From NCBI GenBank assembly GCA_911728435.2, contig OU452202.1, positions 21,493,135 through 21,557,134 of the forward strand: a stretch of DNA of 64,000 nt, read 5' to 3'. The position numbers and the translations under genes were made by a program. This document shows, one piece after another, positions 23,401-34,000 of the stretch (its first letter is position 1; each line of letters opens with the position of its first letter). Under the pieces are notes generated by a model. The model ran no database searches, had not been told where the DNA came from, and was given only the letters and a program-made list of their open reading frames with translations. This stretch comes from Apoderus coryli. Lineage: Eukaryota; Arthropoda; Insecta; Coleoptera; Attelabidae.

Positions 23401-26400
23401 ATAGTTAATTGCTAATTCAATATTATTAATAATTTTATTAATTTATGCAAAAATGTAAAGTTTGAACACCCATGTTCTAATTTTCCAAAAAAATATGTTA
23501 CGAAATTATATTTTAGGTTAAGGTTATTTTATACATTAAAATTAATCAATAGAAATTTTAAAAATAAAAATAATTATATGGAAACATGAATAAAAGTAAA
23601 AAAGTATTTGTTTGTTTTTATAATTAATAAAGATGTAATTCTATTATAAAATAATTCTATTACTCCCCTGTTCTTTACCTATCCTGTAATTTCAATAAAA
23701 CGTAAATACGGATCTGTCGAGTATATTAAAAAATGGCTACCACCTGCCTCGCACAGGACAATAGAAATTGGTGGGAGTTCATATTCTCTGACTGAACTCC
23801 CTAAGTTAGTGAAGGGTACAAGGTTGTTGGATTGGAATAAAATACGGGGATTTTTCACCATAAGCCCATGAGACTACAGTGAAACCGGAGACTTTTTTAG
23901 AACGGACCCTTCAAAAAAAAACCGAGTGTGTATGGAGTCAATATACAGTTGATCTTTAGAACATTGTACAATTAGCTTCTTCTTCCAACATTAAAGTTTT
24001 ACATGCAAAATTTTATATAATACTTACGACTTTCAAAGACGGTATTGTGTCCCTATAGAAATCATAGCTGGGTACTTTGCCGGCCCGTAAAGAATCCACA
24101 ATCTTTTTACGATCCTCTAATACATCCAATAGCATATTGATGTCTGTGTAGGACACTATACTGTCAAATATGTTGCGCGGTATTGGTGGCACTAGCGAAT
24201 CCAACATCAATTCACAGCTATTCAAACCCAAAATGAAAAATATGTGCTGTACACAGTAAATCTTAAATCAACCAATATTACTAACCTCTTAATTTGCAAC
24301 AACGAATGCTTCATGTACCGACTCAAACTCGGCATAATCTTGCACTGTACTTCAATAAGACTCAAAGTACTTGCCGCCTTAACGACGAAACCTGCGACAG
24401 CATGTCGTATCCACAAATTCGGATGTACTAAGTAGTGCGAACACTCTACCACTAATTCACACAACAAAGCAGTGGGAATCAACTTACACTCAGTTAAAGC
24501 TGACATGGCATTAATGGCTTTGCATATAACAAACTCTGAACTATCCGTCAGACCCTGTAAATATTCGTCAATTAAAATCGAAAATTTAAACTTCTGTTCG
24601 ATGTACGTACTTGTAAAAGCAACGGCGTCAATATCGCTGAACAATACCAACCGACATAAGAAGCCACACCCACAATGTTCTCAAAGAACGACTTCCGCAA
24701 TTGAGCGTCGTCTTTATCGTTAAGGAATGTGATCATGTGCGATAGAATTACGTCGTTGGCTGCAAAATGACAGTAGTGGAAATTGTTAGCAACAAATTTA
24801 ACAACAAGTAACTCTAGATTAATTTCAAATAGTCTGGAGTGATTTGTCATTATTTGCAATCAAATAATAGGAGAAACAAACAGAAAACCATAAGTAATCT
24901 CTTCCAGTTGTAGACAAGCTGATTCTGGATGCCTTGGAAAAAAAAATTATATCGTTTTAGGAGGCGTTGTACCAGAGAACAACTAAGGGAGAGAATATAA
25001 AGTATGGGGGGCGCGGCTAGTTTGCGCACCTCATTCGCGCAGATGGATTCGATGACGTACTGAGTTTAGACAGAGGTGCCACACGCAATTTAGTCTAGTT
25101 TAGCGTTGCGAGCGAACGGATATTCAGTGGCAGCGTTAATCTGCGATTTTCGATTGCAAGTGAGATATTGTATTGTGTTAACAGTATTGTGTTAACAGTA
25201 ATTATATACACGCCTAACCCAGCAATAGTTTAAAATATTTCTTTAATTCGTTGTAGATTTTTTGCTGAAGATTATCATAGTATTATTAGAAGTAGTAGTT
25301 AGGAGATTTGTCTATTATATTTACAGACATTACCTAAAGTATTCCATGCACTGCAAGCATCTCAAACACCTTAAATACCGACCTGCACGATTATTTCACC
25401 AAAATTTAAATACGACCCTGTTTTCTACTCTTTCAACATGGCAGCCACAGGCTCAATGAGATCAAAGGCGGCAAGACAGAGATTATATTCTCTCACTTAG
25501 TTGTTCTCTGGTTGTACTCTCTGACAAATCAGTCGATAGCGTTTTCAAATTGGAGACAGACTTAATTATTATCGTGAGCACTGTTCTGCAGTTATTATGG
25601 TGTAAAATTTTAGGATTTACAATAATATGGCAAACCTAATGCAAATTCAGAAAATTGGTATTGTACCCCGTATAAGAATAATTCAACCATACTTTACAGT
25701 TCGATCTATTTGAGGTTCCTTTTTCAAATTAATGGAGTTTGTTTACTTTCAGGTTATGTATTAAAAGAGGATTTTCAAAAGTCATCTATGATGAAAGGTT
25801 ATGGCTATTTTAAACGAATGAATAACGTTGTAAGGGTTGAAAGTGTACCTTTGGTTTTGCCAAAAAACACACACAACTTGTTGATACCACTATTCATCAA
25901 TGTCTGCTTAACGATACTTTGATTATCGGTTAATAGTGAACTGACAGTTTGTCCGATCATTTCATGCAACACCTGTAATTCCTTTTCATAATTAAACGGA
26001 TGTTCATCGTCTTCTTCTTCTTCACTGACAATCAACGAATCTTCCTCGCCATACCAATCGTTTTGGATTTGTTCCAAAAATCTATAAAATAGTTACACAA
26101 TAAAAAAAACACTAAACATCACTTTCATTTTTACTAATTTCTTATATCGGCTGGTCCATTTAATAGGCCACCGCGAATATAACCAGTGATTTTTTTTTAA
26201 CTCTAGAGAAAACTTCTTTTACTCCTCGACGCGCGTTTCGCTAACAATGTTACCATCCTGAAGAGAATTAAAACGTTTTAAATTAGAAATGTTTTAATTA
26301 TCTCCTGAAGATGCTAACATTGTTAGAAAAACGCGCGTCGATGTTTTAAAAAAAGTGTTTGGGTGAAATAGTAAAACGTGTTTTAGTTTATTGAAACAAA

Positions 26401-29400
26401 ATAAATAATGGAATACTAAAATATAGTTTTAGAAATTAATTGTGTCCTAAAAGGGGTATTTTCTTTAGCACCAATTAATTATTATGTATTGTTTCAGAAA
26501 TAGACTTACCGTAAAGAGATTTCGGCCAATTGACTAATATTTTTCGCGTAAGCCGCCCGCACCATCGTATTCGGATCAGTGGCTAACTGGGACAGTTCTA
26601 ACAGAATATATTCGGGGAATATGTTAGCATCAGATCGTGGTAATTTCGTTACCAAATCCAAACATTTTGTTATGGAATTGATGGCGGAAATTTTTACGCG
26701 ACAACTATTGTCATGGGCCAAATACACCTAGAAATTAAAGCAATGTTATCAAGATAGAACTGAATAAAAATTCGACATTCAAAAGCTTAGACATGGTTTG
26801 CCCAAATTTGACAGAGTCTCACATAAGTTGAAGGAGCTTGCTTGGTTGCCTATGAGGTATATATGTGGGAAATCCACCTCTTGACTTTTGTTCATAATAT
26901 TATAAAAAACAATGAACCGGCTTATTTACGCAAGAAACTAAAACACAGATACTCATTGATGGACAGAGAAATTCGTGCTGTACAATATTCGCGCCTCAAC
27001 ATCCCGCGGCATGGTACTGCGCTGTTCGAGTGCAGTTTTTCTTATAATGCCGTACATTTGTATAACTCCCTAAATAGCGAATTCTTGGCATTGAGCTCCA
27101 ACCTTTTTAAAAAACGTATAAAGCAGTTTTATCTGAACAAACATTTGGGAAATTGATTGTCATTGCTGGATGCATATTATAGTAAATTGATGCTCTGTCG
27201 TGTTTGTGTGTGTGCATTTCATTGTCCTCCAATAAGTGCTGTATTATTATTGTATGTCAAATTTGTAACGCTATCATGGTTAGCCATAAGAGTGATTATT
27301 CGTTGTTTGTTCATTGTACCTTAGGTTAAGCATAAATAGCTATTGCAGCTAGGCTTCGCCTTTTGTACTATTTATTGAATAAAGTCGTTTTTATTTATTA
27401 TTTATTTTGAGTAGGGTGCACCCTATATAATAGCCACTATTTTTACAATGTTATCACAATTAATCTAGATACCTCTGCGTTCGTATATTTATCAATTCTA
27501 GAACTGTCCTAAATCGGTTCAACAAAACCCGCATGTGTATATTTATATTGCGCATGCTCCTGACAGTTCTAGAACAGTTCTTGTACGAACCCGAATAAAG
27601 CTAATATTGTAAGAGAAATGTGTTCGACAACTAGTTACGCTGGCAATTGGCAATATGCCAAGTGAACAGCAATTCACTATAACTATATAGGCTGCACGAT
27701 AGGTCAATGACCCCATCAGGTGCAAGACATGCGCTGATGTTTATCAACAACCACTATACCTAAAGCAGATGGATTAAGTCTTCTTACGACCGTATGAAAC
27801 ATAAAATATATTGTCCCAACTCTCCATTAGAGAAGAAAAAAAACCGCTTGCATGTAGCAGTCCGCCATAGTTGTCAGTTAGTCTCCAGTCCGTTACTCGT
27901 ATTGAGTTTTCAGTCCGTTATTCGTATTAATTTTTTAATTTATGTTAACTAACAAAAATAAGAAATAATATAAATATCGCTATTTTCTAAACTTGCTAAG
28001 TGGTTGCTCCTTTATGATACGACTTTAACTTAGTAATCCAAACCTCTCCTAGGCATTTTTCCCTCAGTTATTCTCATTCTCTCAGTCAGCATTCATTAAC
28101 CGATATTTAAATGCAATTTTACAACAAAGTTGAGCAGGTAGCGACTTCTACAGCAATCCAATCATTTCGTGATTCTGCTGAACGCGCTTTTTAGACATGA
28201 CAGGGTTTAAATAAAAATAGGATTTTTGTTTATTAGTTTGACGAAAATAAATATAGTAATTAGTATGAAATAAATTTAGAAGTTCAAATGGGTAAAATTT
28301 ATAATAATACTTACAATGTACGGTAATATTCTATCCAAAATCGTTTCATCACTGGCATGATATGCCAATTCCAATAGAATTTCCAAACAGAACAGTTTCG
28401 ATGAACATTCGTGCAATCCCCGGATACAGGATGTTACTAATGAGGTAATCAAGACTAGTCCCTCACATTCGCCTCTTTCCTCTGCATCTTTTTGTTTACT
28501 ATCATTTCCAATAGGTCGATCACTTTCGGACATCGAATTTGCCTTCTTTACTGGTCCAAGAAAAGTAAAGATGTTCGCAATATCACTTTTCAACCTAAAC
28601 ACGTGCAAATAGAACTTGAGACAATTCTATCCAATCAAAACTAAACTTTTACCGTGCAATTTTCTCATCCGGTGACATAATTGGGTTCGTGGAGAAAATC
28701 AACATGTATGATTGCAGGAACGAATAGAAGTATTCGGGAAAGAGAGTGCCACGATGCTTGTCGAGATAGTGCTCGGCTGACAGTCGCTTCGCCGGATCCA
28801 TTTCTATCATGCTGGAAATTAGAAGTCGCAAATTTGGATCTTCCAGTTTGTCCAAATGCTTTTGTGGTGAATATTTTCCGGCTCGATAGGCCAATAATTC
28901 TGGATAATCGAACGGAAAGTGAAGCTCGTTCCATAAATCAAGTAATGCACATCTAAAACAATGTATAAACAATGAGTAACTGTAGTTTAGAAATATTTAG
29001 TCTGTAGATTAAATTATCTGAAACAAAGTAATGGAAATCTTACCCAGCAGAGAAGATATCCATGGCAGGCGTCAAATCCCCATTAGTGCCAAGGACACCA
29101 TGCGGATGATAATAGCTATTATCCGCCATCATTTGCGATGGCCCACAACAACTGTCAGTGCTACTCTGGGCGGCCGAAGAACACACAAATCGTTCCGGAG
29201 CAATATAACATGTTCTTCTGCGCGACGTATCGAAGAAGTAAGTATAATCCCCTGGATTATCAATAGGCATAAACGTGGGCTTGAATGAGGCAAAGTCCAC
29301 TAACAGAACCCAATTCCACGACGTCACTGTAATATTCTCCAGTTTGATATCGCCATGACACACGCCCAATTTATGGCACTGGTGCAATGCGTACAATATT

Positions 29401-30006
29401 TGGAAGGTGATCCAACGCTTTTCGATGTTTGTCAAGAATGGTCGAGTACTTATTCTGTCGTATAAACTATATTTGACGTATTCGCGTATTATCAACGCGG
29501 CTTTGTCTGTTAGAATAAACTTTTGGTATGGAATACAGTTTACTGCAGACGACAGTTTCTTCCGGATGTTTTCTAATTGATCTTTGTATAGTTGCACTGG
29601 TAAGGTTGGATCATGAATGGCGAAAACTTTGACTACCACAGGACCTTCCTGAGATTCAGCTTTAGCGACTTTTAGGAAGCGTGTGCTTCCCAAACTAAAA
29701 TTATATAGAGATATAAACTTGCTCCAGAAATAAATACATAATAAAATATTTATGTAGTAACGTAATATAATGAAACGAAAGTCTATAGTTTAAAATAAAT
29801 ATTTGAAATTGTACTGAATATTAAACTCCAGACAAAAAATGATAATTTAAAATCATCATCTATTAAGCCTGGATTACAAAAAACCCTTAATTTTTTCGGC
29901 TTAAAAATTCTTACCTGGAATCAAATTTCAAATCGGGATAATCTTTTAAATACCACTCGACATTGAAAATTTGTGATGGGGCAATACCCACCAATTGATT
30001 ACCCAT
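17485..30006 (-). CDS. PIK3R4: VPS15/PIK3R4, class III PI3-kinase regulatory kinase (18 exons)
   Basis: Exons 5' to 3': 29915-30006, 29044-29694, 28653-28952, 28315-28594, 26510-26727, 25849-26081, 24611-24759, 24286-24554, 24028-24217, 21603-21826, 21287-21534, 21127-21202, 20894-21067, 20634-20840, 18382-18680, 18138-18316, 17722-17946, 17485-17658; 1395 residues, all phases agree. The protein starts [11 protein letters not shown], with Gly2 a likely myristoylation site. The kinase-like domain (about 27-330) has VVVKVFAI (Lys53), HGDIKLEN (His144-Asp146) and DFA at 164 in place of DFG, the normal VPS15 form. HEAT-like repeats follow (about 350-800), then a Ser/Pro-rich linker and WD40 repeats from about 975 to the terminal [11 protein letters not shown]15 scaffolds VPS34 and Beclin-1 on endosomes and autophagosomes. 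Intron expansion by transposons makes the gene 12.5 kb. Confidence 0.95.
18950..19180 (+). mobile_element. Reverse transcriptase fragment of a non-LTR retrotransposon
   Basis: Antisense in the VPS15 intron 18681-20633. The plus-strand peptide [19 protein letters not shown] followed by [15 protein letters not shown] is the N-terminal RT block of jockey-like LINEs (the K-S/T-x-G-x-DG-(I/V)P motif), then [12 protein letters not shown]. It is cut off before the catalytic domain. Confidence 0.7.
19283..20146 (+). repeat. Tandem triplication of a 288-bp unit
   Basis: Three head-to-tail units at 19283-19570, 19571-19858 and 19859-20146. By eye all three are identical over 288 bp. Each starts ATGTACATGTAGATGATACG and ends with ATATTTACGGACATGAAT (the third is continuous with flanking sequence after GACATGAA). 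A short plus-strand frame ([18 protein letters not shown]) resembles the linker between endonuclease and RT in LINEs, so the unit probably derives from the retroelement just upstream. The identity implies very recent duplication or an assembly artefact. Confidence 0.9.
20130..20585 (-). mobile_element. mariner transposase fragment, N-terminal DNA-binding half
   Basis: The minus strand encodes [20 protein letters not shown], then [20 protein letters not shown], typical of the second helix-turn-helix region of mariner transposases. The preceding codons ([11 protein letters not shown]) are in another frame, and the DDE half is absent. A terminal-repeat-like sequence GGTCATTCAAAAAGGCC (complement of about 20562-20578) next to TA marks the probable 5' end. 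The copy abuts the 288-bp repeats and ends within 60 bp of VPS15 exon 14. Confidence 0.75.
21880..22360 (+). mobile_element. Non-LTR retrotransposon fragment, RNase H region
   Basis: Antisense in the VPS15 intron 21827-24027. The frame reads [20 protein letters not shown], then [20 protein letters not shown], the end of a LINE-encoded RNase H (WVPG..RAD.LA motif). Same family as the copy at 11060-11690. Truncated at both sides. Confidence 0.75.
22418..22733 (+). mobile_element. THAP-domain exon at the 5' end of a DNA transposon
   Basis: An ATG at 22629 opens a 104-nt exon ending at a GTAAGAT donor (22733), encoding [20 protein letters not shown], then [15 protein letters not shown]. The CAAxxCxN and FFxFPxD pattern is the first half of a THAP zinc finger, found in host regulators and in P-element/THAP9-type transposases. 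Its upstream end CAGAGAACAACAGAGAATGT resembles the terminal repeat of the 538-bp element at 24973, so I read it as the 5' end of a larger relative. I could not find the exon with the Cys-x2-His half. It is antisense in a VPS15 intron. Confidence 0.6.
23690..23880 (+). other. Unidentified coding-like fragment
   Basis: The plus strand has about 60 codons open ([51 protein letters not shown]) ending in TGA. The composition looks protein-like and it lies beyond the THAP exon in the same VPS15 intron. It may belong to the same transposon or another one; I do not recognise the family. The antisense frame is also open, so chance cannot be excluded. Confidence 0.25.
24973..25510. mobile_element. 538-bp non-autonomous DNA transposon (MITE) with 7-bp target duplication
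   Basis: The ends are inverted repeats: CAGAGAACAACTAAGGGAGA from 24973, and the complement of CAGAGAACAACTAAGTGAGA ending at 25510. Immediately outside both ends stands GTTGTAC (24966-24972 and 25511-25517), a perfect 7-bp target-site duplication. The inside has no transposase. The ends resemble the sequence at 22418 beside the THAP exon, suggesting a non-autonomous derivative of that element. It sits in VPS15 intron 6. Confidence 0.85.
26227..26340. repeat. 114-bp foldback element (GCGCGTCG family)
   Basis: Arms of 26 nt, CGACGCGCGTTTCGCTAACA at 26227 and its inverted partner ending at 26340, differ at only two or three positions. An inner pair (CATCCTGAAGA / TCTCCTGAAGATG) sits between them. 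Related palindromic sequence occurs upstream of HADH at about 41060 and 41640-41735. It occupies VPS15 intron 5. Confidence 0.75.
26780..27405 (+). mobile_element. 3' end of a CR1/jockey-like LINE
   Basis: Antisense in the VPS15 intron 26728-28314. The frame reads [40 protein letters not shown], and then an aromatic [16 protein letters not shown] motif, the classic C-terminus of such ORF2 proteins. It is followed by a UTR with AATAAA near 27378 and a (TTTA) tail at 27390-27408. 5'-truncated, as is usual for target-primed insertion. Confidence 0.75.
27480..27740. mobile_element. LTR fragment of a gypsy-like element
   Basis: The stretch CTCCTGACAGTTCTAGAACA, followed by GTTCTTGTACGAACCCGAAT, at about 27555-27596 recurs at 53614-53654 just ahead of the gag gene. 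Similarity covers about 27497-27612 against 53551-53668. No internal sequence follows, so this is a solo or truncated LTR in a VPS15 intron. Confidence 0.65.
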
Positions 30007-31079
30007 TTTATAAAGATTCTAACAACTTGTGGTTTCAATCATTCCTTAGACAAAATTGAGAAAGAAAAATGAATCTAGTCTGAGAATCGAGAAAGTGTAT
30101 TTTCTTTGTTGATTTTTTACTAACAAAAAAAAGAACAAAGGTAAACTGACAGACAGAAATGACATATGACGTGACATAACCAGAGAATATTTCCTAGCGA
30201 ATAACAAAGTAAAATTTATAGGCCGTTTCCTTAAATGCCAAATATCAGCAATTTTCATTCACCTTACGAAAAGACGCATCCGATTTACGGATTAGTTGAC
30301 AGTTAAGTGAGAAATTTCATCTCAAAACTTGAATGCATGTTGACAATTTTTGAAAACCGGTGAGTAGAACGAGGCACTGCATAGACCACATAACCGGTCG
30401 CTGCTGTAAATCCGCTGAGTAGAAGGCTCGAGAGGAAGAGGCATAGCTATCCTAATTCAATAGGCCGTGCCTCGAGCGGTCAATTTTTCTATTCCACGGT
30501 TTTAATATCCTATGGAAGTTGCCAAAACTGAGAGGTGAGTTGGATGGAAATGTGTAAGTAAGTAGGTACATAAAAAGGCAAAGGTCTGGCTACTTGGCTA
30601 CGTGTTTATAAAGACAATTGACTTACCATTGTCTTTTTAAAGAGAATGGTATTACTTTTGCTGAACGTTTTGTTATTAATTAATTTCACTCTGTATAATT
30701 TCGAAAAATATACGTCTAGAGTTGTCACCCATAATGAGGTCTACATAGATTTGCTTCAAATAATTTTTTGGACCTTAATGTGTTTCTGGCTAAATTCTCC
30801 GTGATGAAGGCCAAGAAGAACGAATAAAATCTAACTGACAAATGACAACTTAGGTTAATAAGTTATAGGTTGTGGAGGCCACACCGAGGAAGAAGAAGTT
30901 ATAGGTTAAGTTAAATGTTACGGATTTATGGGTTTACCCTTGACTCATTTTCTGTTTGTGTTTGTAAACAAAAACATCTGATAGACTTGAACCATAGAAT
31001 AAGAAAGCTAGCTTTCTTATTCTATGCTTGAACTTTTTTATTAGTCTGAGTTCTCTTGCAAGTAATAACAATAATTATT
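30007..31079. promoter_or_regulatory. Bidirectional promoter interval VPS15/NRDE2 with inverted repeats
   Basis: VPS15 starts leftward at 30006 and NRDE2 rightward at 31080, so both promoters lie in this 1.07 kb. Copies of the promoter-side repeat occupy about 30345-30510 (TGAAAACCGGTGAGTAGAAC at one end, GGCCGTGCCTCGAGCGGTC at the other). Half-sites of the TTTATAAAGACAAT palindrome follow at 30604-30654. A perfect loopless 34-nt palindrome at 30993-31026 (half CATAGAATAAGAAAGCT) ends 53 bp before the NRDE2 ATG. No TATA box can be assigned with confidence. Confidence 0.55.
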
Positions 31080-34000
31080 ATGTCTTTATTTCCTGCGTAT
31101 TCTGAACAAGTGTCTAATGCACCTATAACAAGTTCAAATACTACCGATTCAGTAAATTGGTTAGAAAATTCAAGTTTCCAAATAGATCCATTGTCAGAAA
31201 CAAACAAGAGTAAAGACGACAGAACTCAATCTGAATCAGTTCAAACGTATGAAATACTTAGCGAATGCAGTGATTCATTAGAAGAAGATCAGGAACCCAA
31301 GCGTAAGAAACGAAAAAAACATAAAAAACGCAGTAAACAGAAAAAGGACGATAAGAGTCCTACAGACACCCTTAATACTGATGATTTTACAATTGATACT
31401 AGTGCTACAAAGGAATATTTGAATGTTAAGACTATTTCTAGGCCGGCAGTATCTAAATATAAAACTAAGTACTATTTACAAACTAGCAGTTATAACAGAC
31501 GGAAACACAAAAAATTTAAAAGATACTTTAAAAACATTAAAGTAGAGGATCTGGATAAGAGTAATACGGACGAAGAAGTTATAACTAAAAATGATTTAAA
31601 TACTAAAGTCGAGAGTACAATTAATGAAAATTTCACAGGATTTAAACAAGAAGAAGAATTAAGTAAGACTACAGGTGTTTATAATAAAGGTCTAGCAGAG
31701 GCACCCAATGATGTAAAATTATGGTTGAAATATGTTGATTTTCAAAATTTAGTGTATCAGTTTGAGAAAACATATAAGAAGGGTAGTATCGCAAAAGCGC
31801 AAAAAGTTTTAGCCGAAAGGAAGATTGGTATTCTGGATAAGGCCTTAATGCATAATCCGAATTGTGAGGAATTATTACGGGAAAAAGTTAAAGTTGCTGT
31901 GAGTACGTTACCTACAGATGAGTTACAGGAGTATATGAAGAAGTTAGTTCATAATGACCAGGGTAAGAACATTTTTATTTAGTTACTTAATGTAATGTAA
32001 CTATATATTTTCCATTCTAGGCAACTTTATCCTTTGGCAAGGATACATCGAAGCCAGTCAATGCTCCATGTCGCATTGTAATACTAATACGGTCTTAGAA
32101 TTGTACACAAAATGTCTTTCAACACTCCATCAATTACGTAGACATAATACATTGGCAAAACAAGTTTTAGAAGAGAATATTTTACGTATGTTGTACCAAT
32201 GTGGATTGTTCTTGAAACAAGCTGGATTGTTCGAACAGTTATGGACATTGATTCGAATGTATTTGGAGATTAATTTTGCAACTGCTGAGAGCACGAAATT
32301 TCATATATCTTCAAGTAGGTGAAACTAGTTTATCAAATAAAACAAAAAACCTCAGATCTCTTATAGATTCCAACCTAAATGACCCAATCCATTATACATT
32401 TTGTTAAGTAAGTTAATTTGAGAATATTTAGTGAATGTTTAGCTTTTATTTTAGAATTCCATGAAAAAAATTTGCAAGAACTTGAAGAGGTAGTTCTGGA
32501 TTCCCAATTGCCATTACATGAATTATGGTTGCGAATTGAGAAGTTACGGGAGTCATGTCACTGGCTTCCATACACAGATGCCGATGGGCAATGTGAGGAT
32601 CCTCAAAGGATTATTTTTACTGAGGATGTCGTAGAATTGATACATCCAGTGACGTTACCAGAGAATACCTTCAAACTAGTGGCTACTGTATTGACTTTAC
32701 TCAAGGTGAGATGTACATAAATTTAACCTACTTCATAATTCCTTAAAATTTTAAATATTTTTTTATTTCAAAAAGACTTTAGGTCATTCCAGATCAAGCT
32801 TTATAATTCCAAATTGTCAAAATATACTAATTGTTTTTGTAATTCAAGACAATTCGAAATTACGAATTCAGAGTTGAAAGTTATTCGTAAGCTCATCTAA
32901 TTTTGATTTTAGATACCACTTCTTCCTTGTCGGCATACAACAATGCAAGAACTGGGCTTAGATTACGTACCATGGAGCCTGGACTCAATCGAGAGTCTAT
33001 TATCGATTTTCTATCCAATCTATCCTATTGATGTTTACAGTGAATATTTGTTAAACGATACTAATAGGTAAGAAAGAGACTAATCTGCGTGATATAAAAT
33101 ATATTCTTATTATTTTTTGTTTAATAGATTGGTAGTAGGTCCACAATACTTAAAATTGTTACCTGGCCAAGAGGAATATTTAGAGTTCATATTGAAAATC
33201 ATGGAAACAGCCGCAGATAGTTTAGATAATGTCGACGAAATTGTTGTAAGAGTTTGGTGGTTCAGATTTCAAAGACTTTTAATTATTTTAGAGAAAAATG
33301 GTAATGTATCAATAGATTAGAGTAATATAAAAACATTATATTATTGGTATTTTTAGGTAGATTTAAAATGCCACAAAACATGAAAAAAAAGATGAAATCT
33401 AATATGAAAAATTTGCTAAAACGTGAAAAGCATCGTAACAATGAGATGTTCTATTTGGAGTTTGCTTTGATTGAAGCGGAATTAAGTGGAGTTGAAAGTT
33501 GTTTGAGAATTATTGAGACTGCTATTGCGTAAGTTTTCTTATTATTAAGGCTGTACTCTATCGAGATTGGATATATATTTGTTTTCAGTATGAACAAAAA
33601 TGAAAAACTAGTGTCATCAAATTGGGATCAAGCGCAGGCGAACCAATGTCGATTGTATCGGACCTGGGTCGAGATTCTAATAAAAACAAATACTGAAACA
33701 AACCGGGAAACTGCGATAAAACATTTAGTGAAATTTGTTATTCAACGGAATTTTGATAAATTGACACAAGGAATTTTGATGGAGGCCAATACCAAATTCA
33801 AGTAATATCCATAAATTAATTGATTACATTAACAAAATTTTTACATAATTCTTGTAATTTTTTAGATTGATGTCGCTCCAACTTCTACAATTCGAAACAT
33901 CTTCTATCGTAAACTGTGTGGACCACTTTCTACCCGATTTTCTTACGGATTGGTTAATATGCAATTGTTGGTTTCTGTATCTAACCAAGGGACCTTTGGA

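Noticed and set aside
29040..29288. Plus-strand ORF in the VPS15 kinase exon
   Set aside because: It is the complement of the kinase-domain exon, whose minus-strand reading is unambiguous.
17485..30006. VPS15 as a dead kinase pseudogene, because of DFA in place of DFG
   Set aside because: That substitution is characteristic of genuine VPS15 proteins, and all 18 exons are open with matching phases.
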